47,366 nucleotides of DNA, taken from Bacteroidales bacterium UBA1736 (GTDB lineage: Bacteria; Bacteroidota; Bacteroidia; Bacteroidales; UBA932). Shown in pieces: positions 24,564 to 32,833 of this stretch. Both the position numbers and the translations under genes were made by a program. Position 1 is the first letter of the stretch. Each line of letters starts with the position of its first letter. Where the stretch lies: positions 1-47,366 of the forward strand of contig DCIC01000110.1 of NCBI GenBank assembly GCA_002315825.1, given 5' to 3'. The notes under the pieces were generated by a model that worked only from the letters and a program-made list of their open reading frames with translations, had not been told where the DNA came from and searched no databases.

Positions 24564-24587
24564 GGGTGAAATGGCTTCATTTCACTC
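24564..24587 (+). promoter_or_regulatory. 5'-terminal mRNA hairpin of the SusC operon
   Basis: GGGTGAAATG pairs with CATTTCACTC around loop GCTT (10 bp, one G-T pair). It begins within a few bases of the expected transcription start, a place where stems protect mRNA from decay. Confidence 0.45.
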
Positions 24588-24639
24588 CTTATTGAGATGA
24601 AACTAGTTTAATATTTATGTTTAATTAAAGGTTCAACAA

Positions 24640-27600
24640 ATGAGAAAAATGAGGTTATTTTTCGCAGCGATGGCTTTGCTTGTATCGGCTCTGGCTTATG
24701 GTCAGAACATAACCGTTACAGGTACAGTTACAGACTCATCTAATGGTGAGCCGATTCCATTCGCTTCTATTCAGTTGAAAGGCACAATGACAGGTGCGAG
24801 CGCTGATGTAAATGGTGCTTACTCCATTTCCGTCCCTTCTGACGGTGTCATGGTATTCTCTTCAATCGGTTATGTGACCATTGAGGAGCAGGTGGCCGGG
24901 AAGGCTGTCCACAATGTGGCTCTTTCTCCCGACACACAGGCTCTTGAGGAGACCATCGTTGTGGCTTTCGGTACAGCAACAAAGAGCGCCTTCACAGGTT
25001 CTGCAGCAGTTGTCAATGATGAAACACTCGCCAAAAAGCAGGTTGCAAGTGTAACTAACGCTCTTGCAGGTGCTGTTGCCGGTGTACAGCTTACATCTTC
25101 AAACGGAGCTCCTGGCTCATCATCAACAATCCGTATCCGCGGTTTCAGCTCATTGAACGCAGGTATGAATCCTCTTATCATCGTTGATGGTGCTCCTTAC
25201 AGCGGAGATATCGCAAATATCAACCAGGCCGATGTCGAGTCAATGACAGTCCTCAAGGATGCCGCTTCCAACGCACTTTACGGTGCCCGCGGTGCCAATG
25301 GTGTCATTATCATCACTACCAAGAAAGCTAAGTCAGGCGATGCTATTGTTACTTTCGATGCCAAGGTCGGTGTCAACACCAAGGCTCTCCAGCAGTACAA
25401 CATCATTACAGACCCTGCAATGTATTATGAGAAGCACTATCAGGCTTTGACCAACTACTACACCAATTCTCAGGGCAAGACTGCTGACGAGGCTTGGGCT
25501 TTGGCCAACAAGTACATCACAGGCGACCAGGGTAATGGTGGTTTGGGTTATCAGATTTACACTCTTCCTGAAGGAGCTGCGCTCATCGGAAAGAATGGAA
25601 AGCTCAATCCTAATGCAAGACTTGGAAACTATGTAAACTACAAGGGTGAGGATTATCTCGTTACCCCCGATGATTGGTCAAATATCGGCTACCGCGCAGG
25701 TAAGCGTCAGGAGTACAACCTCTCTATCGCAGGAAGCAATGAAAAGTCTTCATTCTACGCTTCTATCGGTTACCTCAATAACGAGGGTATCACTGAGAAC
25801 TCTGATCTCGAGCGTTTCACCGCTCGTTTGAGAGCTGACTACCGTGCAAAGAAGTGGTTGAAAGTGGGTGGAAACATGAACTACACACGTTTCAACGGCA
25901 ACTCTCTCGGCAACAACGGTTCATCAGGATCATCAGGTAACATCTGGGCGTTTACATCACAGATGGCTCCTATCTATCCTGCATATATCCGCAACACTGA
26001 CGGTACCATCAAGGTTGATGGCAACGGTATCAAGGTTATGGACTACGGTAACGGTAAGAACGCCGGTTTCTCCCGTCCTTTCATCTCTGACGCCAACCCT
26101 ATTCAGGATAACAAGCTCAATACACGTAACTCTGAGGGTAATGCTTTGACCGCAAACGGTTTTGCAGATTTCACCTTCGCTCCCGGTCTTGTTCTCACAA
26201 TCAACGGAACAATGAACTTGGATGAGACTCGTGGAACAACAGTTCTCAACCCTTACTATGGTCAGTTCGATACCACAGGCGGTACAGTTGAGAAGTCTCA
26301 CGGCCGTAGCTTCGACTACAACTTCCAGCAGTTGCTCAACTACTCAAAGACCTTCGCTGATGTTCACCATATGAACATCCTCCTCGGTCACGAGTACTAC
26401 AACAGCAGATACTATGTACTCGGTGCATCCAAGTCAAAGATGTTCAGCCAGGAAAACAAGGAGCTCAGCGGAGCTGTTGTTGACGGCCAGGGCGCTTACT
26501 CTTATATGACTGAATACAACAATGAGGGTTACTTCCTCCGTGCTGAGTATGACTATGATAACAGAATCTTCGGTTCCGGATCAATCCGTCGCGATGCATC
26601 TTCACGTTTCGATCCCAATTACCGTTGGGGTACATTCTGGAGCGTCGGTGCAGCTTGGATTTTGAGCCGTGAGAACTGGTTCAATGCATCTTGGGTTGAC
26701 GAGTTGAAAGCTAAGGCTTCCATCGGTTCTCAGGGTAACGATAACATCGGTAACTACAGATATACCGACCTCTTCGACATCACAAACTCTTCAGGATCAA
26801 TCGGTACTTCATTCGCAAGCAAGGGTACAAGAGACATCACTTGGGAGACTAACACCAACTTCAACGTCGGTGCTGAGTTCGGATTCTTCCACAGACTTAC
26901 CGGTAGCCTCGAGTACTTCAAGCGTTACACTTCCGATATGCTCTTCTCTTTCTCAGTAGCACCTTCACTCGGTTATTCAAGCTACTATGACAACGTAGGA
27001 GACCTTTACAATGAGGGTCTTGAGCTCGAGCTCAACTACAACATCATCAATAAGAAGAACCTCCAGTGGGATGTCAATCTCAACGCTACAACACTGAAGA
27101 ACCGCATCACCAAGCTTCACGATGACAAGAAGATTTCTTCTCGTTACGATGCAAGCGGAAAGGAGTACAAGGGTTATGATTCAGGTAGCTTCTTCGTAAC
27201 AGAAGGCGTTTCAATGTACACTTGGAACCTTAAGGAGTATGCAGGTGTAAATGCTGAAACCGGAGAGTCTATGTGGTACAAGAACATCAAGGACGAGGCT
27301 GGAAACGTTACCGGTAGAGAGACTACTACAACATACGCAGACGCTGACTACTATGTAACAGGCAAGACTTCTATTCCTGATCTCTATGGTGGTTTCGGTA
27401 CAAACCTTCAGGTGTACGGATTTGACTTCTCAGTCAACTTCTCATACCAGCTCGGCGGATATCAGTATGATGGGACTTATGCTTCATTCATGGCTTCTCC
27501 TACTGGATCCAACACCGGTTACAACTTCCACGTTGATACATTTGACTGTTGGACACCCAGCAACACTTCATCCAACATTCCTCGTTGGCAGTTCGGTGAC

Positions 27601-27867
27601 ACCTACAGCGCAAGCTCATCAACTCGCTTCCTTACCAAGTCAAGCTACCTCAATATCGAGGCTATCAACCTTGGTTACACCTTCCCTACCAAGTGGACTT
27701 CAAAGGCCCTCATCAATTCACTCAGAATTTATGTAGCAGCCAACAACGTTTGGTACTGGTCAGCACGCCGTGGATTCGATCCTCGTCAGAGCTTCTCATC
27801 AACGACTAATGCTACTAACTACTCTCCTATGAGAACTGTATCTGGTGGTGTTACTTTCAAGTTCTAA
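24640..27867 (+). CDS. SusC/RagA-family TonB-dependent outer-membrane transporter
   Basis: This 1075-residue outer-membrane importer has a signal peptide (1-21, ending AYGQ). A carboxypeptidase-regulatory-like domain spans about 23-95 (TVTGTVTDSSNGEPIPFASI). A TonB-box-like segment EETIVVAFG is at 103-111, and then comes the plug with RIRGFSSLNAGMNPLIIVDG and the SusC signature VLKDAASNALYGARGANGVI. A 22-strand barrel runs to the C-terminal F. It works with the SusD lid encoded next, 25 bases downstream, powered by TonB. No glycan hydrolase, sigma/anti-sigma pair or hybrid two-component regulator adjoins, so the ligand is unknown; peptides or a common glycan are possible. Codon choice is more biased (AAC, CGT, GGT, CTC) than in the flanking genes, a sign of high expression. 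Confidence 0.95.
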   Translation: MRKMRLFFAAMALLVSALAYGQNITVTGTVTDSSNGEPIPFASIQLKGTMTGASADVNGAYSISVPSDGVMVFSSIGYVTIEEQVAGKAVHNVALSPDTQALEETIVVAFGTATKSAFTGSAAVVNDETLAKKQVASVTNALAGAVAGVQLTSSNGAPGSSSTIRIRGFSSLNAGMNPLIIVDGAPYSGDIANINQADVESMTVLKDAASNALYGARGANGVIIITTKKAKSGDAIVTFDAKVGVNTKALQQYNIITDPAMYYEKHYQALTNYYTNSQGKTADEAWALANKYITGDQGNGGLGYQIYTLPEGAALIGKNGKLNPNARLGNYVNYKGEDYLVTPDDWSNIGYRAGKRQEYNLSIAGSNEKSSFYASIGYLNNEGITENSDLERFTARLRADYRAKKWLKVGGNMNYTRFNGNSLGNNGSSGSSGNIWAFTSQMAPIYPAYIRNTDGTIKVDGNGIKVMDYGNGKNAGFSRPFISDANPIQDNKLNTRNSEGNALTANGFADFTFAPGLVLTINGTMNLDETRGTTVLNPYYGQFDTTGGTVEKSHGRSFDYNFQQLLNYSKTFADVHHMNILLGHEYYNSRYYVLGASKSKMFSQENKELSGAVVDGQGAYSYMTEYNNEGYFLRAEYDYDNRIFGSGSIRRDASSRFDPNYRWGTFWSVGAAWILSRENWFNASWVDELKAKASIGSQGNDNIGNYRYTDLFDITNSSGSIGTSFASKGTRDITWETNTNFNVGAEFGFFHRLTGSLEYFKRYTSDMLFSFSVAPSLGYSSYYDNVGDLYNEGLELELNYNIINKKNLQWDVNLNATTLKNRITKLHDDKKISSRYDASGKEYKGYDSGSFFVTEGVSMYTWNLKEYAGVNAETGESMWYKNIKDEAGNVTGRETTTTYADADYYVTGKTSIPDLYGGFGTNLQVYGFDFSVNFSYQLGGYQYDGTYASFMASPTGSNTGYNFHVDTFDCWTPSNTSSNIPRWQFGDTYSASSSTRFLTKSSYLNIEAINLGYTFPTKWTSKALINSLRIYVAANNVWYWSARRGFDPRQSFSSTTNATNYSPMRTVSGGVTFKF

Positions 27868-27892
27868 TCACTTAACGGTTCAGTAACTACAA

Positions 27893-29542
27893 ATGAATAT
27901 GATTATGAATAACATAACGAAGTTTATATCAGTACTTGCGGTGTCCGCAGTGACACTTTCAGCTTGTATCAAGGAGACCTTCCCGATGAGCGACAGCGCT
28001 ACATCGGAGCAGATCGGTGCTTCAGCCAGTGCTTTGCAGGCTTCTGTAAATGGTGTGCCCGCTCAGATGTGTCAGAGTTATCTCGTATATGGTTCCCAGA
28101 CTCACGAGACCGATATGGCATTCCCTCAGTTTATGATGGCCTATACCGAGTTGCTCGGAGACTTCTTCCCTCTCGGTTCTAACTCAGGTTATGACTGGTA
28201 TCGTAACTACAATACATTCGACCGTTCTTTCGGTGACGATTCGTATTTTGCTTTCCTTCCCTGGTTCACTTGCTACCAGTTCATCAAGAGTGCAAACGAC
28301 ATCATCGGTGCAGTTGACCTCGAGTCAGAGTCAACAACTGCAGCCCTCAAGGCTTACGCCGGTATGGCTTATGCAACACGTGCTTTCGACTACTACCTCC
28401 TTACTATTATGTATGAGCCTGTAGAGAACATCTACACAGACATCAGTTCTGTAAAGGGTCTTACTGTTCCTAAGGTAACATTCGAGACAGACGCTGAGGC
28501 AGCAAAGAACAATCCCCGTATGACTCACAAAGAGTGTATCGACTTTATGATTTCTGACCTTGAGAAAGCTGAGGAGTGTCTTTCAGGTTTCTCTCAGACC
28601 AGCAAACTTCTCCCTAGCCTTGCAGTTGTGTATGGTATCAGGGCAAAGGTACATATGTGGGACGAGGACTATGCAAATGCTGCAAAGTACGCACGTCTTG
28701 CAATCGATACTTTCGGCGGTACTCCTGTAACCGAGACTCAGTGGCTCGACCTTGCTACAGGTTTCAATACAGCCAACCAGGCTTGGATGTGGAATCTCCA
28801 CTATTCAGCTGAGACAATGGGTAACCTCTGTAACTACATCGGTTGGGCATCAGGTGAGGCCGACTGGGGATATGCATCTCTTACTCGTCCTTCTATCGAC
28901 AAGTCTCTCTATGACAAGATTTCTGCGACTGACTTCCGTAAATACACCTTCCTTGATCCCGCCAAGTATGATTTCTACAACTATCAGACTGTTCGTGACG
29001 AGGCTTACATCGAGGATGCTCCCGCTTGTCTTTCTCTCAAGTTCCGTTGCGGTGGCAAGGATTGGGAAAACTACACTGTAGGTGCAGCTGTTGATGTTCC
29101 TGTTATGCGCGTTGAGGAAATGTACCTTATCGAGGCTGAGGCCGTAGGTATGTCTCAGGGTCTTGCACAGGGTACAACTCTTCTCAACTCATTTATGCAG
29201 AACCACCGTCAGAAGGACTACAGCTGCCAGGCTACAAATCTTCGCGATTTCCAGCTTGAGGTTCTTACTCAGGAGAGAATCGAGTTCTGGGGTGAAGGCT
29301 GGGGCTTCCCTAACGCAAAGCGTATCAAACCTGACGTTATCCAGAACTACGAAGGAACAAATGCTCCCGCAGCTATCTTCCAGATCAACTGTAAGGGCAT
29401 CAAACCTAACTGGAACTTTGTAATTCCTAAGTCTGAGGTACAGGCCAATTCAGCTCTTGATGGAAAGAACAATCCTAATCCTACCGGAACTGTTAAGATC
29501 AGGCCTACGCCTATCGGTACTTTTGCTGAGGGTTCATATTAA
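27893..29542 (+). CDS. SusD/RagB-family surface lipoprotein
   Basis: This 549-residue lid protein of the SusC complex has lipobox TLSAC with Cys25 (or Cys21 if translation starts at the third ATG, 27905). The body has the TPR-like helical SusD fold, with LKAYAGMAYATRAFDYYLL, DLEKAEECLSGF and RVEEMYLIEAEA, and the late motif TQERIEFWGEGWGF that is strongly conserved in the family. It binds ligand at the cell surface and delivers it to the SusC barrel. The residues after Cys (IKE) resemble the acidic surface-export signal of Bacteroidota lipoproteins and match those of the next gene (CIKE). Ligand unknown. Confidence 0.93.
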   Translation: MNMIMNNITKFISVLAVSAVTLSACIKETFPMSDSATSEQIGASASALQASVNGVPAQMCQSYLVYGSQTHETDMAFPQFMMAYTELLGDFFPLGSNSGYDWYRNYNTFDRSFGDDSYFAFLPWFTCYQFIKSANDIIGAVDLESESTTAALKAYAGMAYATRAFDYYLLTIMYEPVENIYTDISSVKGLTVPKVTFETDAEAAKNNPRMTHKECIDFMISDLEKAEECLSGFSQTSKLLPSLAVVYGIRAKVHMWDEDYANAAKYARLAIDTFGGTPVTETQWLDLATGFNTANQAWMWNLHYSAETMGNLCNYIGWASGEADWGYASLTRPSIDKSLYDKISATDFRKYTFLDPAKYDFYNYQTVRDEAYIEDAPACLSLKFRCGGKDWENYTVGAAVDVPVMRVEEMYLIEAEAVGMSQGLAQGTTLLNSFMQNHRQKDYSCQATNLRDFQLEVLTQERIEFWGEGWGFPNAKRIKPDVIQNYEGTNAPAAIFQINCKGIKPNWNFVIPKSEVQANSALDGKNNPNPTGTVKIRPTPIGTFAEGSY

Positions 29543-29555
29543 TAGTTAGACGATT

Positions 29556-31625
29556 ATGAAGACAATCAATAAATTTTTCAACGTGCTTTTCGCAGCAGCT
29601 TTGGTAATGGGCACAAGTGCCTGTATCAAGGAGGCTCCCGAATATAAGCCGGCTGATGTCCCTACCACTGCAGAGGTTTACTTCTCTTCTCAGTTGGCTT
29701 CAGCCTATACACTGAAGGATGGCCAGAATTACTTCCTGGTAACCATCAATCGTGCTACTACTACAGCTGCATACGCCGCTTCTATCTCTTCTGACGCTGA
29801 TCCTCTCTTCACTATTCCCGCAACAGTGAATTTTGAGGCCGGTATGAGTTCAGCACCTATCAAGATCTCTTTCGATCCCAAGGCTATCACCGCCGGTGTT
29901 GACTATAAGTTTACCATTACTGCAACTTCTGAGGCCTCTCAGTATGGCAATTCTTCATATTCATTCACAGCAAAGCTCCCCGCAGCTGAGTCTTGGAAAG
30001 CATATTCAGGTGGCACAACACCTGCTTTCTACGAGGCATATATGAATATGTACAACACAAGCATCGATCCTCACATCTTCGATTGCTACGTGGAGAAGTT
30101 CCCTGGAAAGGAGATCTACCGTATTGTCAATCCTATGAGTGTAAAGGTTGTCAATGGTAAGAAGTATCAAAATCCTTACTACGATGAGACCGGTGCTGGA
30201 GACGGTATCTGGCCCGATGAGTTCCTCAGCAAGGATGACTACTACATCTATATCGATATGGATGGTGAGTACTACAAGGAGGATACAGGTAAGGACCTTC
30301 CCGCAGGAAGCGTATATATCGCTTATTCTCCTCTCAACTTCGCGTGGAGCTATGGCGAGTTTGCTATGATGAGTGCAGCCGGAAGCCCTGCTATGGTTGA
30401 GAAGTACTCTATCGCTAATCCTCTTGGAAAATACGATGCTTCGAAGAAGTGCGTTGATTTCGGTGATGTATTCCTCCTTATGGGCGGCTCAGTTTATGGC
30501 TGGTCATCGGATTCAGGTTCACCTACCTCTAAGTTGTATTTCGACAAGAATTTGATGGTTGAGGACTACAATACCTATAAGACAAAGGCTTGGGCTGAGG
30601 CTTATGCAAAGTCAACTCTTATGGAGGTTAGTGGCAATGTAAGTGTACGCACTTATGTTGACGAGAAGGCCGGAGCTACTATCTATCAGATTCCTGATTA
30701 TTTCTCAACTGGACAGGGTCTTGCATTCTACGGACCTAATGTTGACGCTCTCGTAGATGGCGCTGAGCTTTCTGACGTGGCCAACGAGCAGTTTATGGGT
30801 AAGTTGTTCGGAACTGATCTTTATTGCACAGTCAACGGTGGTAATGTTTCTATTCCTGCCGGTGGTCTGCCTATATTCACTGTTACCGTCAATGTTTATG
30901 CAAAGGTAAATGGTGAGAAGGTGCTTGACTATGGTAAGTTTGTTGAGACATTCTCTGTAACCTCAATTATCGAGCAGTACACAATGCTTGATCTCGTTCC
31001 TGCTAAGAAGGAAGACTTCTATGGTGAGTATGAGTACAAGTGCAATATGTATGGAAAGGACGGCGTTCAGTATCCTACCAACCTCATCACTATCGAGGAT
31101 GCAGGTCAGGACGAGGAAGGTATAGAATTGCTTTCTATCTCTGGTCTTGGCGGTGGCAAGTTTGATGATAAGCTTATCGCTATGTACGATGAGTCGGGAG
31201 TATTTGCTATCGCTCCTCAGCAGCTTGAGGGTACTTATGCCGGTTTTGACATTATGGTTTATCCATTCTCATCAGAGGAATTGTATTACACTACAGAATA
31301 TCCTCTCGTTGGTGGTATGACCAATACCGGAAGACTTGCATTGGTTCCTTTCTATACAACCAGCTTCAATGGACTTTATTTCTACGCAGTTGGTTATGGT
31401 GGAATTGCTATCAATTCTAACTACATCCTCTGGCCTGCTGCTTCTGATGCTCAGAGTGTACCTTCTGTTGGTGCTCTCCAGCCTATACCTCAGCCCGCTC
31501 CTGGCGTAGTTGCAGAGCGTCCTGTTGTAGAGCGTGAGTTCAACTTCAGCGCTGGTAACAAGACAACTCAGTCTGAAAAGGTTAATAAGAGTAATGGTCC
31601 TGCAAAGGTTGCTAATCTCTTCTAA
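29556..31625 (+). CDS. Surface lipoprotein of the SusCD operon
   Basis: This 689-residue protein of unknown function is exported by a lipoprotein signal (MGTSAC, Cys23) with the same CIKE start as the SusD partner, so it is probably surface-exposed. Residues about 40-145 look like a beta-sandwich with Calx-beta-like pattern (VYFSSQL, NFEAGMSSAPIKISF, YKFTITATSEASQYG). The rest is aromatic- and Gly-rich beta structure, and the C-terminus is a basic low-complexity tail. It sits where SusE/SusF-like accessory binding proteins are encoded, 13 bases after SusD, and shares the strong codon bias of the operon. Binding of the imported ligand is inferred from position only. A strong terminator follows. 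Confidence 0.8.
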   Translation: MKTINKFFNVLFAAALVMGTSACIKEAPEYKPADVPTTAEVYFSSQLASAYTLKDGQNYFLVTINRATTTAAYAASISSDADPLFTIPATVNFEAGMSSAPIKISFDPKAITAGVDYKFTITATSEASQYGNSSYSFTAKLPAAESWKAYSGGTTPAFYEAYMNMYNTSIDPHIFDCYVEKFPGKEIYRIVNPMSVKVVNGKKYQNPYYDETGAGDGIWPDEFLSKDDYYIYIDMDGEYYKEDTGKDLPAGSVYIAYSPLNFAWSYGEFAMMSAAGSPAMVEKYSIANPLGKYDASKKCVDFGDVFLLMGGSVYGWSSDSGSPTSKLYFDKNLMVEDYNTYKTKAWAEAYAKSTLMEVSGNVSVRTYVDEKAGATIYQIPDYFSTGQGLAFYGPNVDALVDGAELSDVANEQFMGKLFGTDLYCTVNGGNVSIPAGGLPIFTVTVNVYAKVNGEKVLDYGKFVETFSVTSIIEQYTMLDLVPAKKEDFYGEYEYKCNMYGKDGVQYPTNLITIEDAGQDEEGIELLSISGLGGGKFDDKLIAMYDESGVFAIAPQQLEGTYAGFDIMVYPFSSEELYYTTEYPLVGGMTNTGRLALVPFYTTSFNGLYFYAVGYGGIAINSNYILWPAASDAQSVPSVGALQPIPQPAPGVVAERPVVEREFNFSAGNKTTQSEKVNKSNGPAKVANLF

Positions 31626-31659
31626 GCCTACAAGACGAACTTAACATTTTTTCCCAATC

Positions 31660-31690
31660 AGGGCTGGCCATTTCGGTCAGCCCTTTTTTT
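31660..31690 (+). terminator. Rho-independent terminator of the SusC/SusD operon
   Basis: The 10-bp stem AGGGCTGGCC with GGTCAGCCCT (one G-T pair), loop ATTTC, is followed by seven T residues. The T-run is also the start of the first 51-bp dyad unit. Confidence 0.9.
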
Positions 31691-31734
31691 CATAATTGAG
31701 GCGCTGATATGGAGAAAGTCACTGTTTTTTCAGC
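31684..31734. repeat. Separate copy of the 51-bp dyad unit
   Basis: The dyad part (CATAATTGAGGCGCTGATAT then GGAGAAA) is identical to the first unit of the array at 32579. The following bases (GTCACTG...TTCAGC) match instead the tail of the third unit (GTCAATG...TTCAGC). The copy is cut off from the array by about 844 bases of other repeats. Confidence 0.8.
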
Positions 31735-31777
31735 GAAGCCGCAGATTGCACGCTTTCGCTTCGTTTCCCTTCGAATC

Positions 31778-31898
31778 GGTCAAGTGCGAGTAGGCTTGCG
31801 AGCACTTGACCTCTGTAATGGAAAAGGAGTTTTCCTCGACAGAGCGAGGTGAGCCTTTGAGGCGAGCTCGCCGCTGCTCTGGCGGGAGAAAACTCCTT
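31778..31898. repeat. Nested palindromes
   Basis: GGTCAAGTGC (31778-31787) pairs perfectly with GCACTTGACC (31802-31811). AAGGAGTTTTC (31824-31834) pairs with GAAAACTCCTT (31888-31898). Inside the latter, CAGAGC (31840-31845) pairs with GCTCTG (31876-31881), and GGCGAGCTCGCC (31861-31872) is a perfect 12-bp palindrome. Confidence 0.8.
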
Positions 31899-31942
31899 GC
31901 CAATGTCATCACCAGGCTCATCACTCGTTCCCGAAACCTCTT

Positions 31943-32167
31943 TCTCCACCGTCTTCATCGTCTCCACCGTCCCCATCGTCTCCACCGTCTTCATTGTCTC
32001 CATTGTCTCCATCGTCTTCACTGTCTTCACCGTCTTCACTGTCTTCGCCGTCTGCACCGTCTCCATCGTCTCCACCGTCTTCATTGTCTCCATTGTCTCC
32101 ATTGTCTCCACCGTCTCCATCGTCTTCACTGTCTTCATCGTCTCCACCGTCTGCACCGTCTTCTCCG
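31943..32167. repeat. 25 tandem copies of a degenerate 9-bp unit
   Basis: The unit consensus is TCTYCAYYG, 25 uninterrupted copies, with changes almost only at positions 4, 7 and 8. Because the period is a multiple of three and the unit lacks stops, several frames stay open on both strands. On the minus strand one frame reads as Thr/Val/Lys/Glu/Met repeats and another as Gly/Asp/Glu repeats. I do not take any as a gene. Confidence 0.9.
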
Positions 32168-32290
32168 GCATAGCCGGCCAGTTCGGGGCCACCCCCCACC
32201 TCGCCTGTCGAGAAGTTGCGCTGGGAGTTTTCCATATCGGTCTCGTCATTCCAAAGACACCATTCCTCAAGAGATAATACCTTGAAAGGA

Positions 32291-32443
32291 CTGTTTGTTT
32301 GCCAGGGAAACAAACACGACCCATACCCAGAGGTATGTGTGAATGGTGTAGTTGTTTGTCTACCCCTTTTAGTGGGGTAAACAAACAAGGAGTGGCAATG
32401 TGGCTCCTTCTAGGACTGCCGGCTGTTTGTTTCCTTGGCAAAA
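32291..32443. repeat. Cluster of hairpins sharing a GTTTGTTT arm
   Basis: GTTTGTTT (32293-32300) pairs with AAACAAAC (32308-32315). CATACC (32322-32327) pairs with GGTATG (32332-32337). A 15-base arm at 32352-32366 pairs with 32374-32388 with one mismatch. A further GTTTGTTTCCTTGGCAAAAC at 32424-32443 resembles the inverse of the first hairpin. Confidence 0.75.
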
Positions 32444-32578
32444 CTGTGATAATAATTGCTGGTGGGAACGATTAGGGATGGGGGATGGAGTGTTTATGAC
32501 CCAGTTCTCTTCCAGATGCGGATTAGAATTGGTGACTGCTTGGGCTACATAGCTACTTCTCGTATATCATTATCGATA

Positions 32579-32833
32579 TTTTTTCCATAATTGAGGCGCT
32601 GATATGGAGAAAAGCCAATGAAATCAAGGATTATTCCATAATCAAGAACTTAGGATGGAGAAATGCGATCAAAAGAGGGATTTTTTCCATAATTGAGGTG
32701 CCAAGATGGAGAAAGTCAATGATGTTCAGCTATTTCTCCATAATCCATAGCCCAGGATGGAAAAAAGGTGGGAAATCAAGCTGTTTCTCCATCCTGACTT
32801 CCCGATTATGGAGAAAAGTGAGGTGCTAAAATA
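32579..32833. repeat. Five 51-bp dyad units in exact tandem register
   Basis: CCAT occurs at 32585, 32636, 32687, 32738 and 32789. The opposing ATGG occurs at 32604, 32655, 32706, 32757 and 32808. Every step is exactly 51 bases. Each unit is an imperfect dyad, TTTYTCCAT then 15 bases then ATGGAGAAA, with about 17-20 variable bases to the next. Arms match at 8-9 of 10 positions. The fifth unit has its asymmetric core in the opposite orientation. The array ends at the stop codon of the AraC-type gene (minus strand), so it would form its 3' untranslated region. Confidence 0.9.

Larger units (their letters stand above)
24316..24639 (+). other. AT-rich gene-free leader region of the SusC operon
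   Basis: No credible coding frame is present. The first half is very AT-rich with A-tracts and T-tracts and short dyads such as AGATTGTAATCT and AAAACGTTTT. The second half holds the promoter (24522-24553), a hairpin at the likely 5' end of the mRNA (24564-24587) and an untranslated leader of about 80 bases. Confidence 0.6.
31735..32578. mobile_element. Gene-free, repeat-built segment lying between dyad units (possible non-autonomous element)
   Basis: This segment separates one 51-bp dyad unit from the five-unit array. It consists of nested palindromes (31778-31898), a 9-bp tandem repeat (31943-32167) and a hairpin cluster (32291-32443). It has no transposase. Open frames across it are low-complexity and run in several frames at once. 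Its placement suggests insertion into, or growth within, the dyad array. Mobility is inference. Confidence 0.4.

Noticed and set aside
31719..32441. 240-codon minus-strand frame and overlapping plus-strand frames (31806-32285, 31897-32277) and minus frame 31921-32388
   Set aside because: All run through the 9-bp tandem repeat, which keeps several frames open at once; flanking parts are palindromes, not protein-like sequence. A translated product is not excluded but cannot be supported.
32579..32833. CRISPR array
   Set aside because: Units are diverged dyads rather than identical repeats, spacers resemble each other and no cas gene is present.
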